A stretch of DNA of 64,000 nt, from positions 80,576-144,575 of the forward strand of contig JAAENN010000020.1 of the NCBI GenBank assembly GCA_024224295.1, written 5' to 3'. Below the pieces are notes generated by a model. That model ran no database searches. It was not told the origin of the DNA and saw nothing but the letters and a program-made list of their open reading frames with translations. Shown here one piece after another: positions 19,569 to 29,663 of the stretch (within the stretch, counting starts at the first letter, position 1; each line of letters begins with the position of its first letter). Both the position numbers and the translations under genes were made by a program. The stretch is from Shimia sp. GTDB lineage: Bacteria; Pseudomonadota; Alphaproteobacteria; Rhodobacterales; Rhodobacteraceae.

Positions 19569-21097
19569 GCGCTTTCCTCCTGCGCCATCAACTCCAGCGG
19601 CACAGGCGCCACAGTCAAGTCACTCACGTCCAGCGGCCCAGACGGCTTAGCCAACCGATTGCGCACCACCCAGTGTAGCCGCTCACTGGCCCGTGTGATC
19701 GCCACATATGCCAGGCGCTTCCACAACGGTTGCCCAGCCTCCTGCCGGTTCATCCGCGCCGCCACAAACAGGTCCGGCGCAAACACCTGCACATTCTCCC
19801 ACTGAGAGCCTTGCGCCTTGTGAATGGTCACCGCCGCCCCATGCAGGAACGTCGCCCCCATGCGCGCCGCATAGGGAATAAACGGCTCTTCCTCATCCGG
19901 CATCTCGATCTTCACAATCGACGCCGCCGACACACGCGGGTCTTCCGCGCCCATCACATGCAGCCGCGAAAACCCCGGCTTACGTCCCGGCCCCAGATAA
20001 ATCACCTGCGCGCCTTTGATCAGCCCCCGTGCCTCCAGATCCAGCCGCTTCTTGCGGTGTTTCATCGGCAGTTCAATTCCGTCACAGATCAGTGGCTCAC
20101 CTTCCAGCAACTCATCTTCCGGTGCACCATGCACCACGCGAAATGCGTTGATCAGCCGGATACGTGTCGCATTGCGCCAAACCAAGACCGGCGAGCGCGC
20201 CATCAGGTCGACCTCAACGCGCTGCGCCAGAACCACACGATCATCTTTGCGCGCAGACTCTTCCACCATACGATCAAAATCCTGAAACCCCAGTTGCGGA
20301 TCCGCCAGCGCGTGGGCCAAATCCAAAATCGGGTTGTCCGCTTCTTGGCGGTGAATACGTTCCAAATTGTAGACCGCCGGCGCAGGCAGTTTATCAAACA
20401 CCATCGCACCCGACTGGTTCACCGGCGCCAACTGCGCCGGATCACCAAACAGCACCAGCGTGCTGAAAATCTCTTTTAAATCATCAAACTGCTTGTCATC
20501 CAGCATCGAGCTTTCATCGATAAACCCGATGTCCAGCGGATCATCCCGCCGCTTCCAGCCGGTGATAAAATCCGAGCCGCGCAGCCCAGCCGCCGCCAAA
20601 GCCCCCGGAATGGATTTGTGCAGCTGATAAAACGCATGCGCCCGATCCAAGGCCTCTTCCGTCAGCCCTTCAATCTCTGGCTTCTCACCTTTTTCGGCCA
20701 ACCACTCCGCGATCTTCTCATATTCCGGGTCATAAACCGGCGTGTAGATGATCCGGTGAATGGTGGTCGCGGGCACACCGCGCATGCGCAACACACTCGC
20801 CGCCTTGTTGGTCGGGGCCAAAATGGCCAGCGTGCGGTGGTCTTTCTTGCGCTTGCCTTCATAATCGCCGGAGACAATGTCCACCCCCGCCCCTTCCAGC
20901 GCCTTCACCATCTCTGCCAGCAACAAGGTTTTGCCCGACCCGGCCTTGCCGGTCACAGCGGCAATCGCCTGCTTGCCTTCGGTCGCGGGCGTCAGAATGC
21001 CTTCGTCCAAATCCACCCCCAGCCCTTTGAGCAAAGAGGAGATATTGTCAAAGGCCTCGGCCTGATCGTGGCTGAATATGATGGAGGTACTGCTCAT
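19565..21097 (-). CDS. RecD-like ATP-dependent DNA helicase (AAA domain + UvrD_C_2)
   Basis: AAVTGKAGSGKTLLLAEM Walker A; APTNKAASVLRMRGVPATTIHRIIYTP; GAAVTIHKAQGSQWENVQVFAPD. Confidence 0.9.
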   Translation of the reverse strand: MSSTSIIFSHDQAEAFDNISSLLKGLGVDLDEGILTPATEGKQAIAAVTGKAGSGKTLLLAEMVKALEGAGVDIVSGDYEGKRKKDHRTLAILAPTNKAASVLRMRGVPATTIHRIIYTPVYDPEYEKIAEWLAEKGEKPEIEGLTEEALDRAHAFYQLHKSIPGALAAAGLRGSDFITGWKRRDDPLDIGFIDESSMLDDKQFDDLKEIFSTLVLFGDPAQLAPVNQSGAMVFDKLPAPAVYNLERIHRQEADNPILDLAHALADPQLGFQDFDRMVEESARKDDRVVLAQRVEVDLMARSPVLVWRNATRIRLINAFRVVHGAPEDELLEGEPLICDGIELPMKHRKKRLDLEARGLIKGAQVIYLGPGRKPGFSRLHVMGAEDPRVSAASIVKIEMPDEEEPFIPYAARMGATFLHGAAVTIHKAQGSQWENVQVFAPDLFVAARMNRQEAGQPLWKRLAYVAITRASERLHWVVRNRLAKPSGPLDVSDLTVAPVPLELMAQEESA

Positions 21098-21275
21098 GGC
21101 GCGACCCTATAGCGGGCAGCGATTGGGGGCCAGCGGGTTTCTCGACATCCTCGTCATCACCTTACTTGAAGCGCTGCATTCAATCGCCCCAAAGCCACTA
21201 CGGCCGCGTCTTATTTTTGCCACTTAAGGCCGATCTATTAGGGCGACGCATCAATCATTAAGTGTGCCTTATTTT

Positions 21276-22253
21276 ATGTCCCAATCAGATTTCCAAGCAC
21301 GGCTCAATCGTCTTCAGATGAATCGTCCTTCAACGGAGCCAACAAACAAGTCAAGTAACCCAGCGCCCAAAGCCCTCAACAATCGTCCCACAAAACTGAG
21401 CTGGCTGACCGTTGCTGCGTTTGTATTTCTAGGAAGGTGGACCGCAGTATTTGTCAACGAAGAGTACGACCTCATCAAAGAGACTTTTGGTGAGCAAGGC
21501 GCGATAATTGTCGGCATGATCGCGTTGGCTTTAACGGCTATTGGATCGCTATTATTTCTGCACGCACTTTGGAAACAGTTCAAACCAAACACGCCCAAAA
21601 GTGTCCGGTCGGGATCAGAACAGAACAAAGCGTCTCAAGTCTTCCCTCAGTCCAAGCGAACCGAGCAAAAACTGGGTCCATCAATCTTTCTTATTGTACT
21701 CTTCCCCTTGCTATACGCCATCGCAGCTAACCTTGACGGCTTGATTGGCGAAAAGGGCAAAACCTCTCATGTGATCTTCGATGTCGTTCTGCCCAGCCTT
21801 TCTACTCTTGTGCTGCTTGCATTCGTTTGCGCGGGCCTCGTGGTCAATATTGGCGCGATCTTTAAATTCGGTCGCCGAGAAAGCCCTGTGATAACGCCGG
21901 ACATGTCTGCCGAACAGATTGAAGCCATAGCGTCTCAGCGCAACCAGCGCGATGGCCTGTCAGGCATTCTTCTGGGTGCCGGCGCGGTTGGATATCTTGG
22001 CTTGGGAACAACCGCTGTCAAATCACCCATTGAGGACGTCACCAAGTTTGGTTTTCCCATGCTTCTTGTGGCAGCCGTGCTAGTGCTCAGTGTGTTGATA
22101 AGACTACTGCTTATTTTGATTAGACAACGGCGGTTCCCCTGGCGCACTCCGATCTACTTTCTTGCCTCTGCGGCAGGCGTGCTCCTGCTCTTCCGCCGAA
22201 CAAGCCTACACCTTTCGGACTACGAACCAATTTTGGCTTCGCTGGCCAACTGA
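21276..22253 (+). CDS. Hypothetical polytopic membrane protein
   Basis: ORF with several hydrophobic segments (LTVAAFVFLGRWTAVFV, IIVGMIALALTAIGSLLFL, LLVAAVLVLSVLIRLLLILI); no family recognised. Confidence 0.6.
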   Translation: MSQSDFQARLNRLQMNRPSTEPTNKSSNPAPKALNNRPTKLSWLTVAAFVFLGRWTAVFVNEEYDLIKETFGEQGAIIVGMIALALTAIGSLLFLHALWKQFKPNTPKSVRSGSEQNKASQVFPQSKRTEQKLGPSIFLIVLFPLLYAIAANLDGLIGEKGKTSHVIFDVVLPSLSTLVLLAFVCAGLVVNIGAIFKFGRRESPVITPDMSAEQIEAIASQRNQRDGLSGILLGAGAVGYLGLGTTAVKSPIEDVTKFGFPMLLVAAVLVLSVLIRLLLILIRQRRFPWRTPIYFLASAAGVLLLFRRTSLHLSDYEPILASLAN

Positions 22254-22400
22254 GCCTGTGTGAGCCCAATGTGGGAGGTCGAAAGTCTATCTGCTGATCC
22301 TGGCTGAGGGGCATCCACCTACCAACAAAAAGACCCCCGAAACCATGCGGCTCCGAGGGCTTGAGGAAAACGGGGGAAACCGTTTTACGATCCGTGAATA

Positions 22401-23687
22401 CTACTTGCCCGCGTCCAGCACATCTTCCAGCGTGCGCAGGCCAGTCTTTGGCGCCTGCACCAGCACCGACATATTGCCCGGCTTGTGCTCATTGCGCAGC
22501 ATCTTCATATGCGCATCCGGCAGCTCTGCCCATGGGAACACTTCAGACATACATGGGTCCAGACGGCGTTCTACCATCAGTTGGTTGGCAGCCGCAGCCT
22601 GCTTCAGGTGGGCAAAGTGAGAGCCCTGTAGACGTTTCTGGTGCATCCACATGTAACGCACGTCAAATGTGCAGTTGAAACCGGAGGTACCAGCACAGAT
22701 CACAACCATGCCGCCCTTTTTCACCACCAAAGTGGACACAGGGAAAGTCGCCTGACCGGGGTGTTCAAACACCATATCCACGTTCACGCCCTTGCCGGTG
22801 ATCTCCCAGATCGCCTTACCAAATTTGCGCGCTTCTTTCAGCCAAGTGTTGTACTCAGGCGTGTTCACCGTGGGCAGCTCGCCCCAGCAGTTGAAGTCGT
22901 TGCGGTTGATCACGCCTTTCGCGCCAAGCCCCATGACAAAGTCACGTTTGCTCTCGTCCGAAATCACGCCAATCGCATTGGCACCAGCAGTGTTGATCAG
23001 CTGGATCGCATACGACCCCAGACCACCGGACGCGCCCCACACCAGAACATTCTGGCCCGGCTTCAGGTCGTGTGGCTCGTGGCCAAACAGCATCCGGTAC
23101 GCGGTTGCCAGCGTCAGCGTGTAACAAGCGCTCTCTTCCCAGGTCAGGTGCTTCGGACGTGGCATAAGTTGCTGTGCCTGCACACGGGTGAACTGGGAGA
23201 ACGATCCATCAGGAGTCTCATAGCCCCAAATGCGCTGGCTGTCGGAGAACATCGGATCGCCGCCGTTGCAGTGCTCGTCGTCACCATCATCCTGGTTGCA
23301 GTGGATCACAACTTCGTCGCCCACTTTCCAGCGCTTCACCTTGTCACCCACGGCCCAAACGATGCCGGACGCATCAGAACCGGCAATGTGATACGGCTGC
23401 TTGTGCACGTCGAACATGGAGATCGGAACACCCAGACCAGCCCAGACACCGTTGTAGTTCACGCCCGCCGCCATCACTAGAACCAGCACTTCATGGCTGT
23501 CCAGCGTTGGCACGTCGACAACTTCCTGAAGCATCGCCTTGTCCGGCTCACCTTGACGCTCGCGACGGATCGCCCAGGCGTACATCTGTTTTGGGACATG
23601 TCCCATCGGGGGCATCTCGCCCATTTCGTACAGGTCTTTCTGTGGTGCGTCGTAGGTCGCAATGCCGTTTTCAGTATCCAGAGCCAT
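22401..23687 (-). CDS. ccr: Crotonyl-CoA carboxylase/reductase
   Basis: MALDTENGIATYDAPQKDLYEMGEMPPMGHVPKQMYAWAIRRERQGEP...NYNGVWAGLG...IAGSDASGIVWAVGDKVKRWKVGDEVVIHCNQDDGDDEHCNGGDPM: diagnostic Ccr sequence. Confidence 0.96.
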   Translation of the reverse strand: MALDTENGIATYDAPQKDLYEMGEMPPMGHVPKQMYAWAIRRERQGEPDKAMLQEVVDVPTLDSHEVLVLVMAAGVNYNGVWAGLGVPISMFDVHKQPYHIAGSDASGIVWAVGDKVKRWKVGDEVVIHCNQDDGDDEHCNGGDPMFSDSQRIWGYETPDGSFSQFTRVQAQQLMPRPKHLTWEESACYTLTLATAYRMLFGHEPHDLKPGQNVLVWGASGGLGSYAIQLINTAGANAIGVISDESKRDFVMGLGAKGVINRNDFNCWGELPTVNTPEYNTWLKEARKFGKAIWEITGKGVNVDMVFEHPGQATFPVSTLVVKKGGMVVICAGTSGFNCTFDVRYMWMHQKRLQGSHFAHLKQAAAANQLMVERRLDPCMSEVFPWAELPDAHMKMLRNEHKPGNMSVLVQAPKTGLRTLEDVLDAGK

Positions 23688-23838
23688 CTTCGCCTCCTGA
23701 TTGGTCGTTTCGCCGCGATGCAGAATCGCGTTCCTGCCACCGTGATACGGATGCTAAGGTAACATTGCAACCTTCAAAGAGGTCATTTTGTAATTTTATG
23801 ACCCAGCAGTCGCAGCATGGATTGCTGCGCACGCACAA

Positions 23839-25197
23839 TCACCCCAGCAAATGCCTTATGGAATTGGCATAAAACCGTAGGATATCCGCCTGGTCTTTGT
23901 TCACAGAGAACGTGCCGTCACCTTCTAGGAGCACCCGCCGCCCCACCAAGGTCTTAAGCGCACTTTCAATTGCTTCTTCCGGTGCATCACGCATAAAACG
24001 CGCCCGGTTCTGCGGCAACGCCGACAACCGCTCGGCAAAAGCACCCTTCACGTCCTCCTCCGACAAAGGCCCAGAAGCTTGCTCAAAAATATATGCAATC
24101 AGCGGCACCGGTAGAATCGGCACCACCCCGTTGATACGTCGCATCAATTCCACACCCAGCGGTTTGGCGACGTCGCCCGTCACGTTTTTGGAGAACTCCG
24201 TGAGCGACACAGGCCGTCCAAAGCGCACCGTGGCATTGCCAAAACGATGCACCTTGCCGCGCAGGCGCAACAGCAGCTGCTTGAAGAAGAACCCCACAAT
24301 CACCGAAATCCGCGCCCGGAACCCCTTCCCGCCGCTTGCCGCCGATTCAAGCAGGATGCGGTCTTCCAACACCCGATCATAGTTGATCGCAACCGGAACA
24401 AAGACCACGTCGCGCCCGTCGGGTTGATAGGCGTCGGTAATGTATTTGATCAGCCCTAACTTAGGATCCTGCGGTGCCCCGGTTAGCGACAGCCGCCCCT
24501 CCGGGAACATCGCTTGCGCCACCCCCGCCTCGGTCGCCAAACGCACATAGGCAGCCAGCACCTTGCGATAGAGATCATTGCGCGATTTGCGCCGGATAAA
24601 GTAAGCCCCCATCGCCCGGATCAACCGGCTCAGCGGCCAAACCCGCGCCCATTCGCCTACCGCATAAGACAACGCCCCGCGCCGCGCCGCGAGATAGGTC
24701 ACCAGCACGTAATCCATATTGCTCTTGTGATTGATCACATAAACAACCGTGCTCTCCTGCGGGATCGCATCCAGCGCCGCCTCATCCACATGGGTCAGAC
24801 GTACACGATAAAACGCCCGGCTTAGGAACCGCGCAATCTTGATGGCGACGCCAAAATACATAGTGGCCGAAAACGACGGCACAATCTCTCCCGCGTAGCG
24901 CTTGGCAGTCTCAAAGGCCACAGCCTCCGGAATGCCCTCTTCTGCCGCATGTTCCGAAACCGCGCGGGTCACATCCGGCTGGTAGATCAGCCGCTCGATC
25001 ATGTCGTGACGCTGCGCCAGTTTGAACGGTTCAATTGGCCGCTCCAGACGCTCATTGAGCCGCGCCACAACACGCTCCATCCGACGCCGGAAGAACCAGC
25101 GCACCGAAGGAAACAGCAAATGGCTGGCGGCAGTGACCACTGCAAACAGCAGGATCAGCGCAAAAAGCCAAAGAGGAAGCTCAATCGTCGACGTCAT
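23839..25197 (-). CDS. 1-acyl-glycerol-3-phosphate acyltransferase family protein (PlsB/PlsC-like)
   Basis: VVYVINHKSNMDYVLVTYLAARR acyltransferase motif I; MFPEGRLSLTG motif III. Confidence 0.85.
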   Translation of the reverse strand: MTSTIELPLWLFALILLFAVVTAASHLLFPSVRWFFRRRMERVVARLNERLERPIEPFKLAQRHDMIERLIYQPDVTRAVSEHAAEEGIPEAVAFETAKRYAGEIVPSFSATMYFGVAIKIARFLSRAFYRVRLTHVDEAALDAIPQESTVVYVINHKSNMDYVLVTYLAARRGALSYAVGEWARVWPLSRLIRAMGAYFIRRKSRNDLYRKVLAAYVRLATEAGVAQAMFPEGRLSLTGAPQDPKLGLIKYITDAYQPDGRDVVFVPVAINYDRVLEDRILLESAASGGKGFRARISVIVGFFFKQLLLRLRGKVHRFGNATVRFGRPVSLTEFSKNVTGDVAKPLGVELMRRINGVVPILPVPLIAYIFEQASGPLSEEDVKGAFAERLSALPQNRARFMRDAPEEAIESALKTLVGRRVLLEGDGTFSVNKDQADILRFYANSIRHLLG

Positions 25198-25390
25198 GAT
25201 ATGACTCTGACAACAGCTTGAAGCGAGGCGCAATAGACTTCGCGTAACTCTCCCTCCTTGTGCCCAACCGGTGACGGAGGGATTTTGCCGCAACGCAGCG
25301 AATTGACTTGCAAAGGATGTTTCGCGTAAATACGCTCAAACGAAAGAATGTTGCTAGGTCGCACTCAGACCCCCAGCAGAGGACCGAAAT

Positions 25391-27436
25391 ATGTCGCAGA
25401 CGCAGCAAAACCAGCCCGCCGATAGACCTTCCAAGGACCGCCCGTGGTTGATTCGGACCTACGCCGGCCATTCCACCGCCAAAGCCTCCAACGCGCTCTA
25501 TCGCTCCAACCTGGAAAAAGGCCAGACCGGCTTATCGGTGGCCTTCGACCTACCGACACAGACAGGCTATGACAGCGACCACATTCTCGCGCGCGGCGAA
25601 GTCGGCAAGGTTGGCGTGCCGGTCTGCCACCTCGGCGACATGCGCACCTTGTTTGACCAGATCCCACTGGAACAAATGAACACCTCCATGACAATCAACG
25701 CCACCGCGCCTTGGTTGCTCTCGCTCTATATTGCCGCCGCCGAGGAGCAAGGCGCCGATGTCACCAAGCTGCAGGGCACGGTGCAGAACGATCTGATCAA
25801 AGAATACCTGAGCCGCGGCACCTATATCTGCCCACCGGAACCCAGCCTGAAGATGATCGCGGATGTGGCAGAATACTGTTACACTAATGTACCTAAGTGG
25901 AATCCGATGAACGTCTGCTCCTACCACTTGCAAGAAGCAGGCGCGACACCGGAACAAGAGCTTTCCTTTGCACTTGCCACCGCCATTGCTGTGCTCGATG
26001 CGCTGAAGCCTCGCGTGGCTGAGGAGGACTTCCCACGCCTCTGTGGCCGTATCTCCTTCTTTGTGAACGCGGGCATTCGCTTTGTCACCGAGATGTGCAA
26101 AATGCGCGCCTTTGTGGATCTCTGGGATGAAATCCTGGTTGAGCGCTACGGCGTGACCGATCCAAAATCACGCCGTTTCCGATATGGTGTGCAGGTAAAC
26201 TCTCTTGGCCTAACCGAGCAGCAGCCGGAAAATAACGTTTACCGTATTCTCATTGAAATGCTGGCTGTCACCCTGTCGAAAAAGGCCCGCGCCCGCGCCG
26301 TGCAATTGCCAGCCTGGAACGAGGCGCTGGGTTTGCCACGCCCATGGGATCAGCAATGGTCCATGCGTATGCAGCAAATCATGGCCTTTGAAACCGACCT
26401 CTTGGAATACGACGATCTTTTCGATGGAAACCCTGCGGTGGATTCCAAAGTAGAAGAGCTAAAAGACGGCGCCCGTCGAGAATTGGCCAATTTGGAAAGT
26501 ATGGGCGGCGCGATTGGCGCCATCGATTATATGAAATCCCGTCTTGTGGACAGTAACGCCGAACGCCTCAACCGTATCGAAGCAGGAGAAACGGTAGTGG
26601 TTGGCGTAAACAAGTTCCAAAAAGGAGAAGCCTCCCCACTGATGACAGGCGACGGTGGTATCATGGTGGTGGACCCTGCCGTGGAGCAAGAACAGATTTC
26701 GCGCCTGGCCGATTGGCGCAAACAGCGGGACAACGTCGCTGTGGAAAAAGCCCTCGCCGATTTGCGCTCGGCTGCGTCCAACGGCGACAATGTCATGCCC
26801 GCCTCCATCGCCGCTGCCAAGGCTGGCGTCACAACCGGCGAATGGGCGGCTCAAATGCGCGTCGTACATGGCGAATACCGTGGTCCCACCGGCGTCTCTG
26901 GCGCCCCTTCTAACAAAACCGAAGGTCTCGACGATCTGCGCAACGCTGTCGACGCCGTATCTGACAAACTGGGGCGTCGCTTGAAATTTGTCATTGGGAA
27001 ACCGGGGCTTGACGGCCACTCCAACGGCGCTGAGCAAATCGCCTTCCGTGCCCGCGATTGTGGCATGGACATCACCTACGACGGCATCCGCCTGACCCCA
27101 GAGGAGATCGTGAGCAAGGCACTGGAAGTCGAGGCTCATGTGGTGGGTCTGTCGATCCTCTCCGGGTCACACGTCCCGCTGGTTGAGGATCTCATGCAAC
27201 GTATGTGTGACGCAGGATTGCGTGAAATTCCCGTTATCGTTGGCGGCATCATCCCTGACGAGGATGCGGATCGCTTGCGTGCCATGGGAGTGGCACGGGT
27301 CTATACCCCTAAAGACTTTGAGTTGAACACAATCATGGGGGACATCGTCACTCTGGCGAATCCCAACTCTGTTGCGGCCCAACGAACTATTTGGCGTCTC
27401 TCTGCCTCCGATTTGGGGAAGAAAACCACACAATAA
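25391..27436 (+). CDS. ecm: Ethylmalonyl-CoA mutase (MeaA-type, B12-dependent)
   Basis: RPWLIRTYAGHSTAKASNALYRSNLEKGQTGLSVAFDLPTQTGYDSDHILARGEVGKVGVPV; C-terminal cobalamin-binding GKPGLDGHSNGAEQIA. Confidence 0.94.
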   Translation: MSQTQQNQPADRPSKDRPWLIRTYAGHSTAKASNALYRSNLEKGQTGLSVAFDLPTQTGYDSDHILARGEVGKVGVPVCHLGDMRTLFDQIPLEQMNTSMTINATAPWLLSLYIAAAEEQGADVTKLQGTVQNDLIKEYLSRGTYICPPEPSLKMIADVAEYCYTNVPKWNPMNVCSYHLQEAGATPEQELSFALATAIAVLDALKPRVAEEDFPRLCGRISFFVNAGIRFVTEMCKMRAFVDLWDEILVERYGVTDPKSRRFRYGVQVNSLGLTEQQPENNVYRILIEMLAVTLSKKARARAVQLPAWNEALGLPRPWDQQWSMRMQQIMAFETDLLEYDDLFDGNPAVDSKVEELKDGARRELANLESMGGAIGAIDYMKSRLVDSNAERLNRIEAGETVVVGVNKFQKGEASPLMTGDGGIMVVDPAVEQEQISRLADWRKQRDNVAVEKALADLRSAASNGDNVMPASIAAAKAGVTTGEWAAQMRVVHGEYRGPTGVSGAPSNKTEGLDDLRNAVDAVSDKLGRRLKFVIGKPGLDGHSNGAEQIAFRARDCGMDITYDGIRLTPEEIVSKALEVEAHVVGLSILSGSHVPLVEDLMQRMCDAGLREIPVIVGGIIPDEDADRLRAMGVARVYTPKDFELNTIMGDIVTLANPNSVAAQRTIWRLSASDLGKKTTQ

Positions 27437-27575
27437 CGCGCACATACGCCCCCAAGCACAACCAAAAATTGCAAAATCACCCAAAGCCAACTAAAAGTTT
27501 AGTCATCCGACTTGCATGTACGATCTAAAAGCGACGAAACTCCGGTTCGTGCGAAAAATCGATGGGAAATCGGAA

Positions 27576-27890
27576 ATGAAGTTGGAAGAGTTGAGCCGCG
27601 AAGAGTTGATTGATCTGCGGGCGCAGATCGATATCCAACTGGAAAAAAGAGAGGCGCAACGAAAAGCTGATGCGCTGAAAGCGATTGAAGAAGCCGCCGA
27701 AAAATACGGTTTCTCTCTGGAAGAACTTGCAAGCGTCACAAGCAAAAGGCGGGGAGGTCTTATGAAAGGCGTTCCAAAGTATGCGCACCCAGAAGACAAA
27801 ACCAAAACTTGGACCGGCAAAGGTCGCAAACCTAAATGGTTTGACGAGGCTTTGGCCGCAGGCATCGCACCGGACACTATGGAAATCTAA
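27576..27890 (+). CDS. H-NS family nucleoid-associated protein (HvrA-like)
   Basis: Coiled-coil N-terminus plus the H-NS C-terminal motif [29 protein letters not shown]. The ORF track start is upstream at 27516; [11 protein letters not shown] at 27576 is the likely start. Confidence 0.88.
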   Translation: MKLEELSREELIDLRAQIDIQLEKREAQRKADALKAIEEAAEKYGFSLEELASVTSKRRGGLMKGVPKYAHPEDKTKTWTGKGRKPKWFDEALAAGIAPDTMEI

Positions 27891-27915
27891 TCCATTCCAG
27901 GCGAGCCCCAAACAA

Positions 27916-27958
27916 AGCCGAAGTGCGTTCCACGGCGCCACTTCGGCTTTCGCTTTTC
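27916..27958 (+). terminator. Rho-independent terminator after the H-NS-like gene
   Basis: AGCCGAAGTG ... CACTTCGGCT perfect 10-bp stem followed by TTCGCTTTT. Confidence 0.85.
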
Positions 27959-28080
27959 TAAACAGATGTTTTTCTGTTTTTTGGCTTGCCCTGCGATGCA
28001 ATTTTGCGCATCTGATTCACTGTTATACCTTTGCCTCAAGAGCATCCTTCTCCGCCCACAGAAAACCAAAAGGAATTGCA

Positions 28081-28785
28081 ATGACTGTACATATCGGAGC
28101 CCAACCCGGAGATATCGCAGAAACCGTTCTTCTGCCTGGCGATCCTTACCGCGCCAAATGGGCGGCGGAGACCTTCCTTACCGACGTGAAACTGGTGAAC
28201 GAAGTCCGCGGTATGCTCGGCTTCACCGGCATGTGGAAAGGCAACCGCGTCACCATCCACGGCTCCGGCATGGGCATGCCCTCACTCTCGATCTACGTCA
28301 ACGAGTTGATCAAGGACTATGGCGCCAAAACTCTGATCCGCATCGGCTCCTGCGGTGGCATGCAGGACAGCGTGAAAGTGCGCGACGTGATTGTCGCCAT
28401 GACAGCCACCACGCTCTCCACCCCGTCCCGCGGCATCTTCAAGGAAATGAACTTTGCGCCCTGTGCCGACTACGGCCTGCTGCGCGCGGCCGCAGACGCA
28501 GCAGAAGCCAAAGGCACCGCCACCCACGTTGGCGGCATCTACAGTTCCGACGTCTTCTATGATGAACGCCCGGACCTGACCGAGCAAATGACCCGCCACG
28601 GTATTCTTGGCGTCGAAATGGAAGCTGCTGAACTCTACAACCTCGCGGCCCGCCATGGCCGTCGCGCACTGGCGGTTCTGACCGTGTCTGACCACCTGCT
28701 GACCGGCGAGGCCTTGCCGTCCGAAGACCGTGAGAAGACCTTTGGCGACATGGTTGAAATCGCGCTGGAAGCCGCCTTCGCCTGA
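28081..28785 (+). CDS. deoD: Purine-nucleoside phosphorylase
   Basis: [71 protein letters not shown]. Confidence 0.96.
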   Translation: MTVHIGAQPGDIAETVLLPGDPYRAKWAAETFLTDVKLVNEVRGMLGFTGMWKGNRVTIHGSGMGMPSLSIYVNELIKDYGAKTLIRIGSCGGMQDSVKVRDVIVAMTATTLSTPSRGIFKEMNFAPCADYGLLRAAADAAEAKGTATHVGGIYSSDVFYDERPDLTEQMTRHGILGVEMEAAELYNLAARHGRRALAVLTVSDHLLTGEALPSEDREKTFGDMVEIALEAAFA

Positions 28786-28896
28786 TCGGCAACACATCCC
28801 GTCAGGTGGCCGCGCGCATCTTGCGACAGGCCGCCTGACATGCCACACACGCCCTTAACCGCTGCAGCCGCAGCTACCACAGACAAGGGGCCCTCC

Positions 28897-29562
28897 ATGA
28901 CACGTGTATTGCAAGCTCAACGCAAGGAACCCGCTTCCGGCGAAACCCGCTCCGCGGTGATCTTCCTGCACGGCTACGGCGCCAATGGGGCCGACTTGAT
29001 GGGCCTTGCAGATCCGCTGGCAGAGCACTTGCCGGACACGCTGTTCCTGGCACCCGACGCGCCGGAAGAAATCCCCGGCATGCCCATGGGCCGCCAATGG
29101 TTCCCAATTCCATGGATCGACGGCTCCTCTGAGGAGGAAAGCGAACGTGGCATGATGGCCGCCGTCGAAGACCTTAACGCCTTCCTCGATGCGGTGATGG
29201 TCGACGAAGATCTCCTGCCGGAACAGGTTGTGCTCTTTGGGTTCTCTCAGGGCACTATGATGAGCCTGCATGTTGCCCCCCGCCGCGAAGACGAGCTTGC
29301 CGGCATCGTCGCCTTCTCAGGCCGTCTGCTGCAACCGGACCTGCTCAAGGATGAAGCGATCAGCAAACCGGCGATCCTGTTGGTACATGGCGATCAAGAC
29401 GATGTGGTGCCACCGCAATCCCTGCCCCAGGCCGCCGAAGCCCTGCAAGAGGCCGGTTTCACCGATGTCTACGCCCACATCATGAAAGGCACCGCCCACG
29501 GCATCGCGCCGGATGGCCTGAGTGTAGCGCTTGCCTTTATGCGCGACAAACTGGGCCTTTAA
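28897..29562 (+). CDS. Phospholipase/carboxylesterase family alpha/beta hydrolase
   Basis: VIFLHGYGANGADLMGLADPLAEHLPDTLFLAPDAPE; LFGFSQGTMMSLH (GxSxG). Confidence 0.88.
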   Translation: MTRVLQAQRKEPASGETRSAVIFLHGYGANGADLMGLADPLAEHLPDTLFLAPDAPEEIPGMPMGRQWFPIPWIDGSSEEESERGMMAAVEDLNAFLDAVMVDEDLLPEQVVLFGFSQGTMMSLHVAPRREDELAGIVAFSGRLLQPDLLKDEAISKPAILLVHGDQDDVVPPQSLPQAAEALQEAGFTDVYAHIMKGTAHGIAPDGLSVALAFMRDKLGL

Positions 29563-29663
29563 GGCCACGGCTTGCGCAATTTCACGGCATTCTCGATCTC
29601 AGGAGCGCAAAAGCATTTTGCGCGTTCCGCCCACTGCGGTAAGAAACCCTAAGATTTGATGAA

